From: an uncultured Candidatus Saccharibacteria bacterium
GTDB taxonomy: Bacteria; Patescibacteriota; Saccharimonadia; Saccharimonadales; Saccharimonadaceae
DNA: 64,000 nt
Assembly: GCA_937898545.1 (NCBI GenBank)
Contig: CALEJV010000004.1
Location: forward strand, 20,188-84,187
Reading direction: 5' to 3'
A program made the position numbers and the translations under genes. Shown in pieces: positions 23,357 to 31,320 of the stretch (position 1 is its first letter; each line of letters begins with the position of its first letter). The notes beneath the pieces were generated by a model. That model saw only the letters and a program-made list of their open reading frames with translations. It was not told where the DNA came from and did not search any database.

Positions 23357-25606
23357 ATGAGCGTTAGTTGGTTATTACTAAAAAAATCGGGCCGGCAATC
23401 GATGATGCGCCTGGGCCTCACGGCAGCAGCCATCTCGCTTGGAATCGTCATGCTGTGCTACATGGCCGCTGGGCTCAATGGCTTGGTGGGCCGCCAAAAC
23501 CGGGCGATTATCTCAAGTACTATCTCTGCAGCCAGAGATACACCCCAAAAGCCACAAGCAACCGGCCAAGAGCCACTCAAAGCTGGTGGCATCGAGCGGG
23601 GCAACAAAGATGAATGGCGAGGCAAGACGATTAGCGTCATCTCGCTGCAGGGCACTGAGAAGTCCGCCAAATTTGCCAAGATAGACACGCCAAAGGCAGG
23701 TGAATACTACCTCTCCAAGGGCTTAGCAGCGGCGATCGCCCAACACCCAGAGGACAAGATTCTCGAGCGCTTTGGCAATCTCACCACTAACCTTGGCACA
23801 CTACCAGATGAGTACTCTGCGAGCCCCGATGACCTGTACTTGGTCAAGGGTGTGAGTGCGGAGGAGGTTGAGAAGAGCAACCAATATGCTAAGAAAAATG
23901 GGCAGCCCAACTCCTACGCCGACGTCTACATTACCGATGTCAATGGCACAGCGCAGAGTGTTGCCTTCGACCCATTCTCGCTGATGATGCTGGTCGTGGG
24001 CGGATCGATCTTGCTCTTCCCAATTGTCACCTTCGTTGCTGTTGCTACGCAGCTGGGTGGGGCACAGCGCGAGAAGCGTTACGCCGCCCTGCGCCTCGTG
24101 GGTGCGACCAAGGGGCAAGTGGCCCGTGTGCTGCTGCTCGAGTCGCTGCTGGCCTCGCTGGCTGGTGTGGTGCTAGGTCTCGTTGTATTCACACTCACAC
24201 AGAGCTCGCTTTATGGTTTCTCCTATGGCGACATGCGTTTCTGGCCAGCTGATCTCGCGCTGCAGTGGTACCAGTATGTCGTCATTGTTGGCGTGACCCT
24301 TGGCCTGACGACGTATGTCAACTGGCGCCGGATGCGCAAGGCGCAGCTCTCGCCACTGGGCGTCTCGCGCTCAGCCGAAAAGGCAAAGAAGCTGCGGGTG
24401 TGGCGCGTCATCCCCCTGGCATTTGGCCTTAGTATCTTTGGCTGGATGGCGTCGAAGCCTGGGCACGACTGGATGGCTGAGCGAGCAAGTGAGAGCTCTA
24501 CACCGACCCTCATTCTCTTCGCAGCCTTCCTTAGTGTAATGTTTGGCCTGGTGCTGGCTGGTGGCTGGCTGACGAATAAAATTGCTCGCATCGTGGCACG
24601 CTATGCACGCAGTGGCTCGGCATTGATCGCGGGTAAGCGAATTGCCGTCCATTCGCAGGCTGTCTTCCGCAGTGTGAGTGGGGTAGTGCTGGCCCTCTTT
24701 GCGGGGAGCTTCTACCTCTCGGCGGTGAGTGGTATTGATGCCCTCAACGCTTCATCGGTGGCCAACAACGGCTACTCGCAGCTGCGCAGCAACGCTGTAG
24801 CGATCACTTCGCAAGATCATACCTTGCAGCCGGATACTCAAAAAATCCTGAGCGAGCAGCCATACATCACCAATGTTGCCCCAATGTATCCTATTGCTGG
24901 TGACAATGGCCGCGTCCAAGCCCGTGCTATCCGTTGTAGCGACCTGGCGATCTACACCGAGCACAGCTGCCCCAGCGGTGCACAGGGTGATCACTATGCT
25001 TTGCTCGATTTCAACGGTGCCGTCGTCAAGACCGTCTCGCTCGCCGAGCAGCCAGTCAATACTAATGGCCCCAAAGACTACCTCCTCACCGTTGCTCACA
25101 GCAATGATGTGGAGAAGGTGCGCGCCCTTGTCTATGCCCGCCAGACTCCGCAAGACTTCCTCTACATCCGCAGTGGGGACTTCGAGAAGCACCCGCAGAT
25201 CAACCCGATCATCAAGAACTTCGCCGAGATGGCCTACGCCGGCATGGGTGTGACGCTCTTCGTGGCAGTGGCAAGCTTGATTGTCTCGACGATTGGTGGA
25301 TTGTTTGAGCGGCGGCGCTCGCTCTACACGCTGCGCCTCGGTGGCATGCGCCTGGGCCAGCTCAAGCGCCTCATCATGACGGAGTCGCTGGTGCCACTAC
25401 TGAGCGTCTCGCTCCTCTCGTGCGCCATTGGGGTGTGGGTTGGTACCGTCTTCATCACAACCTTCTCTGCATCACTTAAGCCGACGCTCTCGCCACTGTA
25501 CTTCGGCATCGTTGGCGGAGGGCTCGTTGCTGCCATCATCGGTATCTACCTGGTGCTACCTATGGTGCGCAAGCTCACCGACCCAGAGGCAAACCAGACA
25601 GAGTAG
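23357..25606 (+). CDS. FtsX-like ABC transporter permease, 749 aa
   Basis: The membrane partner of the preceding ATPase. Two FtsX-type modules are visible. An N-terminal helix (about residues 17-38) leads to an outer domain of about 160 residues, then three helices, with the cytoplasmic coupling motif E-K-R-Y-A-A-L-R-L-V-G-A-T-K-G-Q-V just after the first of them (about 218-345). After further helices a second outer domain (about 460-620) follows, with three final helices and the matching motif R-R-R-S-L-Y-T-L-R-L-G-G-M-R-L-G-Q-L. The long fused form with two modules is like the MacB-type or BceB-like exporters of monoderms. GGAGG lies 9 nt before ATG 23357; a longer in-frame reading from 23294 would overlap the ATPase. 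Confidence 0.9.
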   Translation: MSVSWLLLKKSGRQSMMRLGLTAAAISLGIVMLCYMAAGLNGLVGRQNRAIISSTISAARDTPQKPQATGQEPLKAGGIERGNKDEWRGKTISVISLQGTEKSAKFAKIDTPKAGEYYLSKGLAAAIAQHPEDKILERFGNLTTNLGTLPDEYSASPDDLYLVKGVSAEEVEKSNQYAKKNGQPNSYADVYITDVNGTAQSVAFDPFSLMMLVVGGSILLFPIVTFVAVATQLGGAQREKRYAALRLVGATKGQVARVLLLESLLASLAGVVLGLVVFTLTQSSLYGFSYGDMRFWPADLALQWYQYVVIVGVTLGLTTYVNWRRMRKAQLSPLGVSRSAEKAKKLRVWRVIPLAFGLSIFGWMASKPGHDWMAERASESSTPTLILFAAFLSVMFGLVLAGGWLTNKIARIVARYARSGSALIAGKRIAVHSQAVFRSVSGVVLALFAGSFYLSAVSGIDALNASSVANNGYSQLRSNAVAITSQDHTLQPDTQKILSEQPYITNVAPMYPIAGDNGRVQARAIRCSDLAIYTEHSCPSGAQGDHYALLDFNGAVVKTVSLAEQPVNTNGPKDYLLTVAHSNDVEKVRALVYARQTPQDFLYIRSGDFEKHPQINPIIKNFAEMAYAGMGVTLFVAVASLIVSTIGGLFERRRSLYTLRLGGMRLGQLKRLIMTESLVPLLSVSLLSCAIGVWVGTVFITTFSASLKPTLSPLYFGIVGGGLVAAIIGIYLVLPMVRKLTDPEANQTE

Positions 25607-25644
25607 GGAAACAGCACACTCAGCGCGTTGCTTCCTCGCATGGC

Positions 25645-25674
25645 AAAACACCTCCTTTTGTGGGGGTGTTTTTG
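25645..25674 (+). terminator. Intrinsic terminator of the padR-ABC operon
   Basis: AACACCTCC (25647-25655) pairs with GGGGGTGTT (25662-25670), followed by TTT. Confidence 0.8.
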
Positions 25675-25715
25675 CTGCATTATCATACGTAGTGCATCGC
25701 TATAGTATCGATTTT

Positions 25716-25745
25716 TTGCTCTGTCCACCCATCGATTGTTATACT
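25716..25745 (+). promoter_or_regulatory. Promoter of the uracil-DNA glycosylase gene
   Basis: TTGCTC (25716-25721), an 18-nt spacer, TATACT (25740-25745), then 9 nt to ATG 25755. No ribosome binding site, so it is probably leaderless. Confidence 0.55.
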
Positions 25746-25754
25746 AGATGTATT

Positions 25755-26372
25755 ATGACCCATCCACTTGACCCATCCACGCCAGACCAAACCCAAGCCG
25801 CCCAGCTAGCGCACCTCGCTGAGGAGATTATCGCCGCCAAGCTCTGCCCCGAGCTGGCTGCCCAGGCCACACAGCTGGTGCTGGGCGATGGCAACCCCAG
25901 TGCCGATATCGTTTTTGTGGGGGAAGCGCCCGGTAAGAATGAAGACCTGCAGGGCAAGCCCTTTGTGGGGGCAGCGGGGAAGTTCTTAGACGAAATGCTC
26001 GCCACAGCTGGCCTGGTGCGCAGCGATGTGTACATTACTAATATCGTTAAATATCGTCCGCCCAATAATCGCGACCCACTGCCGGAGGAGAAGCGCGTCT
26101 TTTGGCCGTATCTCATGCAGCAGCTCGATATTATCCAGCCAAAGGCAGTACTTACTCTTGGCCGGCACAGTGGTGGTGGGTTCATCCCCGATCTACGCAT
26201 TAGCCGCGACCATGGCCAGCCCCGCAAAGTACGCTTGCACGAGCGAGAGTTCGTCGTCATTCCGCTCTACCACCCAGCCGCTGCGCTATACAACGGTGCC
26301 ATGCGCCAGACGCTCATCGACGACTTCGTCCAGGCAGTGGCGTATGTGCAGCAGGCGACGCAGGATAAATAA
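25755..26372 (+). CDS. Family 4-like uracil-DNA glycosylase without Fe-S ligands, 205 aa
   Basis: Removes uracil from DNA. Motif A is G-E-A-P-G-K-N-E-D (about residue 56), followed by G-K-P-F-V-G-A-A-G-K-F-L-D; T-N-I-V-K-Y-R-P-P-N-N-R-D-P follows, and motif B is Y-H-P-A-A. The order and spacing match family 4 thermophile-type enzymes, which carry a [4Fe-4S] cluster on four cysteines. Here only one Cys exists in the whole protein (residue 31). The Cys of the K-C-R-P-P motif is Tyr, and the fourth ligand position (about 17 residues later) is aromatic. The enzyme should therefore lack the cluster. A much longer in-frame extension upstream (from 25428) overlaps the permease gene and is not coding. 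Confidence 0.9.
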   Translation: MTHPLDPSTPDQTQAAQLAHLAEEIIAAKLCPELAAQATQLVLGDGNPSADIVFVGEAPGKNEDLQGKPFVGAAGKFLDEMLATAGLVRSDVYITNIVKYRPPNNRDPLPEEKRVFWPYLMQQLDIIQPKAVLTLGRHSGGGFIPDLRISRDHGQPRKVRLHEREFVVIPLYHPAAALYNGAMRQTLIDDFVQAVAYVQQATQDK

Positions 26373-26470
26373 TGAATACTCTAGAGATATATTCAGATGC
26401 ATAGTGCCTCATAATCAGTGATAGAGGAAGGGGTAAGAGGTACAACAAGGGCTTTGCCGCGCAAACGAAA

Positions 26471-26499
26471 AAGGTAAGCATTGTCGCAATACTTACCTT
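26471..26499 (-). terminator. Terminator of the minus-strand 26524 gene
   Basis: AAGGTAAG (26471-26478) pairs with CTTACCTT (26492-26499), with an inner ATTG/CAAT extension. On the minus strand it is followed by TTTTT. Confidence 0.8.
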
Positions 26500-26523
26500 G
26501 GTATGCATATTTGCAAGAGCTGG

Positions 26524-27174
26524 TTAGGCGGCCTTCGTCTTGCCAGCCTCTGGTGCGGTCACGCCGTAGCCTTTGCGCTCGAGGAGCTCTTGAGCGGTTT
26601 GGAGCTCGGTGGCGACCTTGGCTTGCTCGTCGGCTTGCTTTTTCTTGGTGTTGTAGTCGGCCGTGGCTTGAGCAGTGGCATCGGCGACGTAGTCATCGAG
26701 TGTAAGCTCTTCTTTGGGCTGAGGGCCAACGCGGGTGAGGCCAGCTGGGCCATAGGGGCCAAAGCTTGCACGGCCGAGGTCGCGCTCGATCAGCTCGAGG
26801 TTGGAGCTGGGTAATACCTGGAAGGGCTGGCCATTATACGAGCCATTGACAGGCACGCGGCGATGCTCTAGCTCAGAAAAAACACGCGATACCTCAAGCG
26901 CATGGCTGATGTAGTCGCGTGCACTGGTGCCGAGCTGTGCCTCACCAATCTCGACGGCGGTTACGTGCTGCAGCGCCTTTTGCAGGGTGGCAAGCTTGCT
27001 CTTGGTTGTATCAAGCTCACTCTGCGCGGTTGCTGACGTGGTGCGTTCAGTGTCGTCGGCAGGCTTTTGCCGGTAGGCGCTGCTATCGCGGATGGCAGGG
27101 TCAGACTGGCGCGTGGCTTGTCTGCGAGCTGCTTGGGTTGGCCATGGCAGGCCAGCTGCTTCTGGTTTTGGCAT
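26524..27174 (-). CDS. Unrecognised protein with coiled-coil segments, 216 aa
   Basis: Reads leftwards from 27174, with GAGGAGG 7 nt upstream of its ATG. The first 50 residues are Pro/Ala/Arg/Gln-rich and probably disordered. A helical heptad-like stretch (about 50-75, T-T-K-S-K-L-A-T-L-Q-K-A-L) and another near the C-terminus (about 170-200) suggest coiled coils around a small central domain. It has no membrane segment. It is convergent with the uracil-DNA glycosylase gene and divergent from the rrf2-like gene. No family is recognised. Confidence 0.72.
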   Translation of the reverse strand: MPKPEAAGLPWPTQAARRQATRQSDPAIRDSSAYRQKPADDTERTTSATAQSELDTTKSKLATLQKALQHVTAVEIGEAQLGTSARDYISHALEVSRVFSELEHRRVPVNGSYNGQPFQVLPSSNLELIERDLGRASFGPYGPAGLTRVGPQPKEELTLDDYVADATAQATADYNTKKKQADEQAKVATELQTAQELLERKGYGVTAPEAGKTKAA

Positions 27175-27420
27175 TGTGTTTCCTCCTCACCTCATTGGTA
27201 TAACACTTATACTTATATATGATACTACAAATCGCCCCATTGTCATAATTGTGATATCGCTCATGCTTTAATAAAATAGGCTCATCTGAGGTAGGAAAAA
27301 TAGAGTGAGTGGAGAGAATGTGAGAGGCAGCAAAGAGGAGGAGGGAGCTAGAGCGAGGGCGCACCAGGGAAAGCCCCACAGACCCACTATACTCATCGGT
27401 TATACGTTATTACGACAGGC

Positions 27421-27449
27421 TTGCAATAGGGAGCAGCTTATGCTAATCT
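27421..27449 (+). promoter_or_regulatory. Promoter of the rrf2-pip operon
   Basis: TTGCAA (27421-27426), a 17-nt spacer, TAATCT (27444-27449) preceded by TGC (extended -10). A leader of about 80 nt follows. Confidence 0.55.
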
Positions 27450-27495
27450 AGATACTAGATATCCATTATCAACAATCAAAGAAAGGAGGAGTGAG

Positions 27496-27534
27496 GTGCT
27501 GCGCATGGTGGGCTGCATAGCACCTCGCATATAA
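27496..27534 (+). CDS. Possible 12-codon leader peptide before the rrf2-like gene
   Basis: GTG 27496 lies 6 nt after AAAGGAGG and opens a 12-codon frame ending at TAA (27532-27534), 4 nt before the rrf2-like ATG (27539), which has no ribosome binding site of its own. The layout suggests that translation of the leader delivers ribosomes to the regulator gene. Confidence 0.35.
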   Translation: MLRMVGCIAPRI

Positions 27535-27538
27535 AACT

Positions 27539-27982
27539 ATGAGATTATCAGGAGCAGTCGAGCAGGCCTGTTGCATTGTGATTTTGCTGGCGCATCCAGA
27601 CCTGCGATCACCAGTGACGAACCAGAGCTTGGCAAGGCAAATGGGGGTGTCGCCAACGTATATTACTAAGGTAACGCGTAAGCTCGTAACGGCCCAGCTG
27701 ATTACCTCGGCGAGGGGTGCGGGTGGTGGCTTTCGCCTGGCGCGGGCTAGTACGGAGCTGACGCTGTGGGATATCGTGGCAGCAGTCGAGGGGACGGAGA
27801 GCTTCGTCCAATACCAAGGAGTGGCCGAGCGGATGTTTGCCCGCCAGGCGGATGGTAGCAAGATCAAACGCGGTGAGGTGAGCATCCTTGGTGCCTTCGA
27901 TCGGGCTCAGGCACGCTGGGCTGAGACGCTGCAGGGTGTGACATTGCACGATATTATTCGGGAGTTGGCTAACAATGGGTGA
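27539..27982 (+). CDS. Rrf2-family transcriptional regulator without Fe-S cysteines, 147 aa
   Basis: A winged-helix regulator. The N-terminal M-R-L-S-G-A-V-E-Q-A, the recognition region L-A-R-Q-M-G-V-S-P-T-Y-I-T-K-V-T-R-K-L, and the wing S-A-R-G-A-G-G-G-F-R-L-A-R are typical of Rrf2 (IscR/NsrR) proteins. The C-terminal cysteine cluster that binds Fe-S in IscR/NsrR is absent; the only cysteines are the Cys11-Cys12 pair in the first helix. It is therefore of the non-cluster (CymR/YwnA-like) kind and might sense through that pair or a partner. It overlaps the following Pip-like gene by 8 nt, so it probably regulates that operon. Confidence 0.9.
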   Translation: MRLSGAVEQACCIVILLAHPDLRSPVTNQSLARQMGVSPTYITKVTRKLVTAQLITSARGAGGGFRLARASTELTLWDIVAAVEGTESFVQYQGVAERMFARQADGSKIKRGEVSILGAFDRAQARWAETLQGVTLHDIIRELANNG

Positions 27983-30083
27983 GAAGATGAAGCAAGCCAT
28001 CCGGCGCCGCCGCAGCGTGATGGTCCAGGCCGAATGGCGGCACTTGCTGCAGAGCAAAACACTATTGGTGGCAGTGATAGCGCTAGCCTTTGTGCCGGTG
28101 ATATATGCGGCGTTTTTCCTCAGCTCGGTGTGGGACCCGTATGGGCATACCGACCGACTGCCGATTGCCTTTGTGAATGAGGATAAGGGGGCGCAGATCA
28201 ATGGCAAGGAGCTGCAGATCGGCCGGACAATGACTGAGTCTCTACGTAAGAGCAAGGCGCTTAAGTGGGAATTCGTCTCCAAGCAGCAAGCCGATGATGG
28301 CGTGCGCCGTGGTTATTACTACGCAGTAGTGACAGTGCCAGAGGATTTCTCACAGCGTGCGGCGTCACTTCGGCAGGACAAGCCGCAGCAAGCGGTGGTG
28401 TCGTATCAGCTGACGCCAGCCAAGAATTACATTGGTGCAGTCATTAGCCGCCAAGCCGCGCAAAAAGTGAAGGAAACAGTGGCCGAGCAAGTGACCCAAA
28501 CCTACCTCAAAGAGGTTGCAGTGGGTATTGGTGCAGTGGGTAATGGCATGGCGCAGGCTGGTGATGGTGCTGGGCGCTTGCACCAGGGGTCGGCACGGCT
28601 CCAAGCGGGTCTTACTCACTATACCAATGGCGTTAGCCAACTGGCGAGCAAGCAGCAGACGCTGACGGCGGGCTTAGGGCGATTGCAGGCTGGTGCAACA
28701 CAGGTCCAGCAGGGCACAGCGCAGCTGACTGGCCAGCTGCCAACGGCAGCCCAAGTGGCCCAGCTAACGGCTGGTATGCAGCAGATCAAACAAGGGGTGA
28801 ATACACTCAACGCCCAAGTGGCTCAGCCATCACCAGCGGTGGCGGCTCAACAGGCAGCCGTAGCCCAAGATGCGCAGCGGGTGGTGGGTGCGCTCCAGGC
28901 AATGCAAGCACCAGCCGCGTCGGCTGGGGCGATCCTCCAAAAGACTAGCGCGCAGGCAGCTGCATCTGGCGGTAGCACGACCATCACACTACCCGAGCTG
29001 CAGACCTTGGCGAGTGCTCTGCAGCAGACCAAAGCCATTGCCGAGCAAACGCAGAGCTTGCTGGCCAACCTCGATACTCTTACCAAAACGCTTGCCGCTC
29101 AGCAGCAAACACTCAAGAACGGTGTGGCGGCGCTCAATACTGGCGTGGAGCAATTTACCCCACAAGCCACCACTGCCTTTGCGGGGTACAACACAGTGCG
29201 GGCTGGTAGCGAGCGGCTCCAGGCTGGTGCAGCACTGGTGGCAGGTAATCTCGCAACAGCTCAGCAGGGTAGTGGGCAACTGGCCCAGGGCGCAGCCACC
29301 TTGCAGCAGCACTCGAGTACGCTGGTGCAGGCAAGTAACCAGCTGGTGGATGGCTCGAGCACATTGGCACACAAACTGCAGACTGGTGCTGCTCAGGTAA
29401 AGCTCCTGCCAACTAGCCCAGCGGCTCAGCAGCAGATGGCCACACCTGTGGCGAGCAGCGAACACAGTACTGGCAGTGTGCCAAATTACGGCTATGCCAT
29501 GGCACCCTATATGCTCTCGCTAGCGCTCTTCGTTGGTGGGTTGGCTCTGACGACGATGTACCCAGTGCGCAAGACCTTCTCGCGCCAAGAAAATGCCTGG
29601 CGCTGGTGGCTGGCTAAGATGTCAGTCTTGGGGCTGGCTGCACTGGTGCAAGCGACGATTCTGATGCTGGTGCTAGTCTATGTGGTGGGTCTGCAGCCCG
29701 ACCATCCGTGGCTGTTTGTTGCCACAAGCTACCTTGCTTCGCTTACCTTTATGTCGTTTATTACGCTGCTGGTAATGGTGCTGGATAACCCTGGCCGGCT
29801 GGTGGTAATGATCATCATGGTGCTCCAACTAGCAGCGAGCGAAGGGATATTCCCCATCCAAACGGCCTCTGGTTTCTTCCAAGCTATCAACCCCTGGCTA
29901 CCCATGACACACTCCATCATTGCTTATCGTCATGCGATCTCGGGTGGGGTAGATAGCGCGCTCTATATGCAGCACATGCTCATCTTGGCTGGCTTTGCGC
30001 TCGTGGCAAACGCGCTCCTCATTGGCTTCTTGGCCTGGCGTGGCACACGGCAGTTTGCTCATACGACGGTGGATGGAGATTAA
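27975..30083 (+). CDS. YhgE/Pip-family membrane protein (ABC-2-type permease fold), 702 aa
   Basis: The family includes the Lactococcus phage infection protein and the EsaA-type components; it is often tied to export or cell-envelope stress. An N-terminal helix (about residues 30-52, L-V-A-V-I-A-L-A-F-V-P-V-I-Y-A-A-F) is followed by an outer domain containing the diagnostic L-P-I-A-F-V-N-E-D-K-G-A and Y-Y-A-V-V-T-V-P-E-D-F-S motifs. A very long Gln/Ala-rich helical stalk with repeated L-Q-A-G-A/G-x-x-Q-L-A-type units (about 200-500) comes next, then five or six C-terminal helices (about 520-695). ATG 27975 overlaps the regulator's stop. Co-transcription with an Rrf2 regulator suggests an inducible envelope function. 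Confidence 0.88.
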   Translation: MGEKMKQAIRRRRSVMVQAEWRHLLQSKTLLVAVIALAFVPVIYAAFFLSSVWDPYGHTDRLPIAFVNEDKGAQINGKELQIGRTMTESLRKSKALKWEFVSKQQADDGVRRGYYYAVVTVPEDFSQRAASLRQDKPQQAVVSYQLTPAKNYIGAVISRQAAQKVKETVAEQVTQTYLKEVAVGIGAVGNGMAQAGDGAGRLHQGSARLQAGLTHYTNGVSQLASKQQTLTAGLGRLQAGATQVQQGTAQLTGQLPTAAQVAQLTAGMQQIKQGVNTLNAQVAQPSPAVAAQQAAVAQDAQRVVGALQAMQAPAASAGAILQKTSAQAAASGGSTTITLPELQTLASALQQTKAIAEQTQSLLANLDTLTKTLAAQQQTLKNGVAALNTGVEQFTPQATTAFAGYNTVRAGSERLQAGAALVAGNLATAQQGSGQLAQGAATLQQHSSTLVQASNQLVDGSSTLAHKLQTGAAQVKLLPTSPAAQQQMATPVASSEHSTGSVPNYGYAMAPYMLSLALFVGGLALTTMYPVRKTFSRQENAWRWWLAKMSVLGLAALVQATILMLVLVYVVGLQPDHPWLFVATSYLASLTFMSFITLLVMVLDNPGRLVVMIIMVLQLAASEGIFPIQTASGFFQAINPWLPMTHSIIAYRHAISGGVDSALYMQHMLILAGFALVANALLIGFLAWRGTRQFAHTTVDGD

Positions 30084-30109
30084 AATTAATGTGCTGCGAG
30101 GCATAGCAC

Positions 30110-30142
30110 AGAGCCGGCTATGGTGAGGTAGCCGGCTTTTTG
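30110..30142 (+). terminator. Intrinsic terminator of the rrf2-pip operon
   Basis: AGCCGGCTA (30112-30120) pairs perfectly with TAGCCGGCT (30129-30137), then TTTTT. Confidence 0.9.
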
Positions 30143-30249
30143 CCTGCTAGCTTTGGGACTCGAATAGAACACATTTGACAGATATAGCAAATACAAAGTA
30201 CTATAACGGTAAATAGGTAGTTAGTAAAATAAAGCAGGAGGTGATGATA

Positions 30250-31158
30250 ATGAAGAAACCTTGGCAGAAAACAAGCAGTATGGAAGGGAGCTTTGCACGA
30301 AAACCGATTTTGAGCGAGACAAACTCGCGCATTACGTTAAGTAATGAGAGTGCTACTGATGATACCGATAAGAGAGATACGCTGCGGTTCTCGCTGAAGC
30401 AAAAGCTTGCCGCTCTGGCAGCCTTGCTTACTGCTATGAGTGGTTTTGCGTATTGTCATAATACAGCAGAAGCGCCCGTATCGAGCGAAACAGCCGCAAC
30501 GGCTGAGCCATTTGAGCAATCGGGTCGTGAGGTAGAATTTACAACTCTTGATGGTGAAATCGATGTGAAGAAGGTCGACAGAGAAGTTCTGCACGGTATT
30601 ACGACGCGATACACCCAGCTGCAGGGCAAGACAAAGACAGATCGTTATATGGATGATTCTCTTGTGGCTCGCCAGACTGATAAGGGTAGGGGTATTGAGG
30701 AGATTATTGCAGCGAAGCGAGCTACCGTCAGCCATGATGGGCAAAATGTCGTCGTAACGACAGTGGCTCACAAACAAAAAGACACAACCACCGGCAAGAC
30801 AACCACCCGAGAGGAGGTAACGCTGGAGACGCCACAAGAGCCAGGGGCTGCCCAGCCAGTTGGCGAGCTGACGACGGCAGAGCTGCTGCAGATCACAGGT
30901 AACACTGCCACAGAGGTCGTGGCGGCGAGTAGCTTCCGTCCAAGCGCCAATACTGACCCAAATGAGAAGCTGTACTACATACGGATGACGCGAACCACTG
31001 ACGAGAATGGCGCACCAACGTTTGCCATCGAAGAAGCACCGGCTAGTACAGAGAACCCTGATGACAGCAGCCCAAGTGATAGCGCATCATGGCAGCCAGC
31101 TCCCCAAGCGGAAACAGGCGAAAATTTGAGCGATATGCTGCGATTTTGGTGTGTATAG
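30250..31158 (+). CDS. Unrecognised membrane-anchored or secreted protein, 302 aa
   Basis: AGGAGG (30236-30241) suits ATG 30250 (8-nt spacing) better than ATG 30244. About 45 hydrophilic residues precede a hydrophobic segment (about 52-72, L-A-A-L-A-A-L-L-T-A-M-S-G-F-A-Y-C) that could be a signal anchor; the Cys is not in a convincing lipobox. The rest (about 75-302) is Thr/Glu/Ala-rich and acidic, with a Ser/Pro/Glu-rich C-terminus, and looks like an extracellular low-complexity protein with one or two small beta domains. No family is recognised. Confidence 0.72.
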   Translation: MKKPWQKTSSMEGSFARKPILSETNSRITLSNESATDDTDKRDTLRFSLKQKLAALAALLTAMSGFAYCHNTAEAPVSSETAATAEPFEQSGREVEFTTLDGEIDVKKVDREVLHGITTRYTQLQGKTKTDRYMDDSLVARQTDKGRGIEEIIAAKRATVSHDGQNVVVTTVAHKQKDTTTGKTTTREEVTLETPQEPGAAQPVGELTTAELLQITGNTATEVVAASSFRPSANTDPNEKLYYIRMTRTTDENGAPTFAIEEAPASTENPDDSSPSDSASWQPAPQAETGENLSDMLRFWCV

Positions 31159-31190
31159 ACAATACCATCAGCTTGTAGTGATACGAAGCA

Positions 31191-31216
31191 AAAGCCACCT
31201 CTCGCGAGGTGGCTTT
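31191..31216 (+). terminator. Terminator hairpin after the 30250 gene
   Basis: AAAGCCACCTC (31191-31201), loop TCGC, GAGGTGGCTTT (31206-31216). The T-run is short, and the 3' arm runs into the -35 box of rnj. Confidence 0.75.
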
Positions 31217-31244
31217 GACACACCTTACTATCATCTGCTATAAT
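31215..31244 (+). promoter_or_regulatory. Promoter of the RNase J gene
   Basis: TTGACA (31215-31220), an 18-nt spacer, TATAAT (31239-31244) preceded by TGC: the most consensus-like promoter in the window. It gives a leader of about 70 nt with AAGGAG. Confidence 0.85.
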
Positions 31245-31320
31245 ACAATCACTTATTGAGGCTCTTAGCCTGTCTCTTATTAGTAGAACCAGAATAATGT
31301 ATTAGAAGGAGTGAGATACA

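Larger units (their letters stand above)
27175..27538. other. Divergent intergenic region (364 nt)
   Basis: Separates the minus-strand 26524 gene from the rrf2-like gene. It holds the promoter at 27421 and a strong AAAGGAGG (27482-27489) that serves a 12-codon leader frame rather than the rrf2-like ATG. The purine-rich part (27290-27365) shows no gene. Confidence 0.5.

Noticed and set aside
25428..25754. Upstream in-frame extension of the uracil-DNA glycosylase
   Set aside because: It overlaps the permease gene and its terminator, and the conserved domain begins only after 25755.
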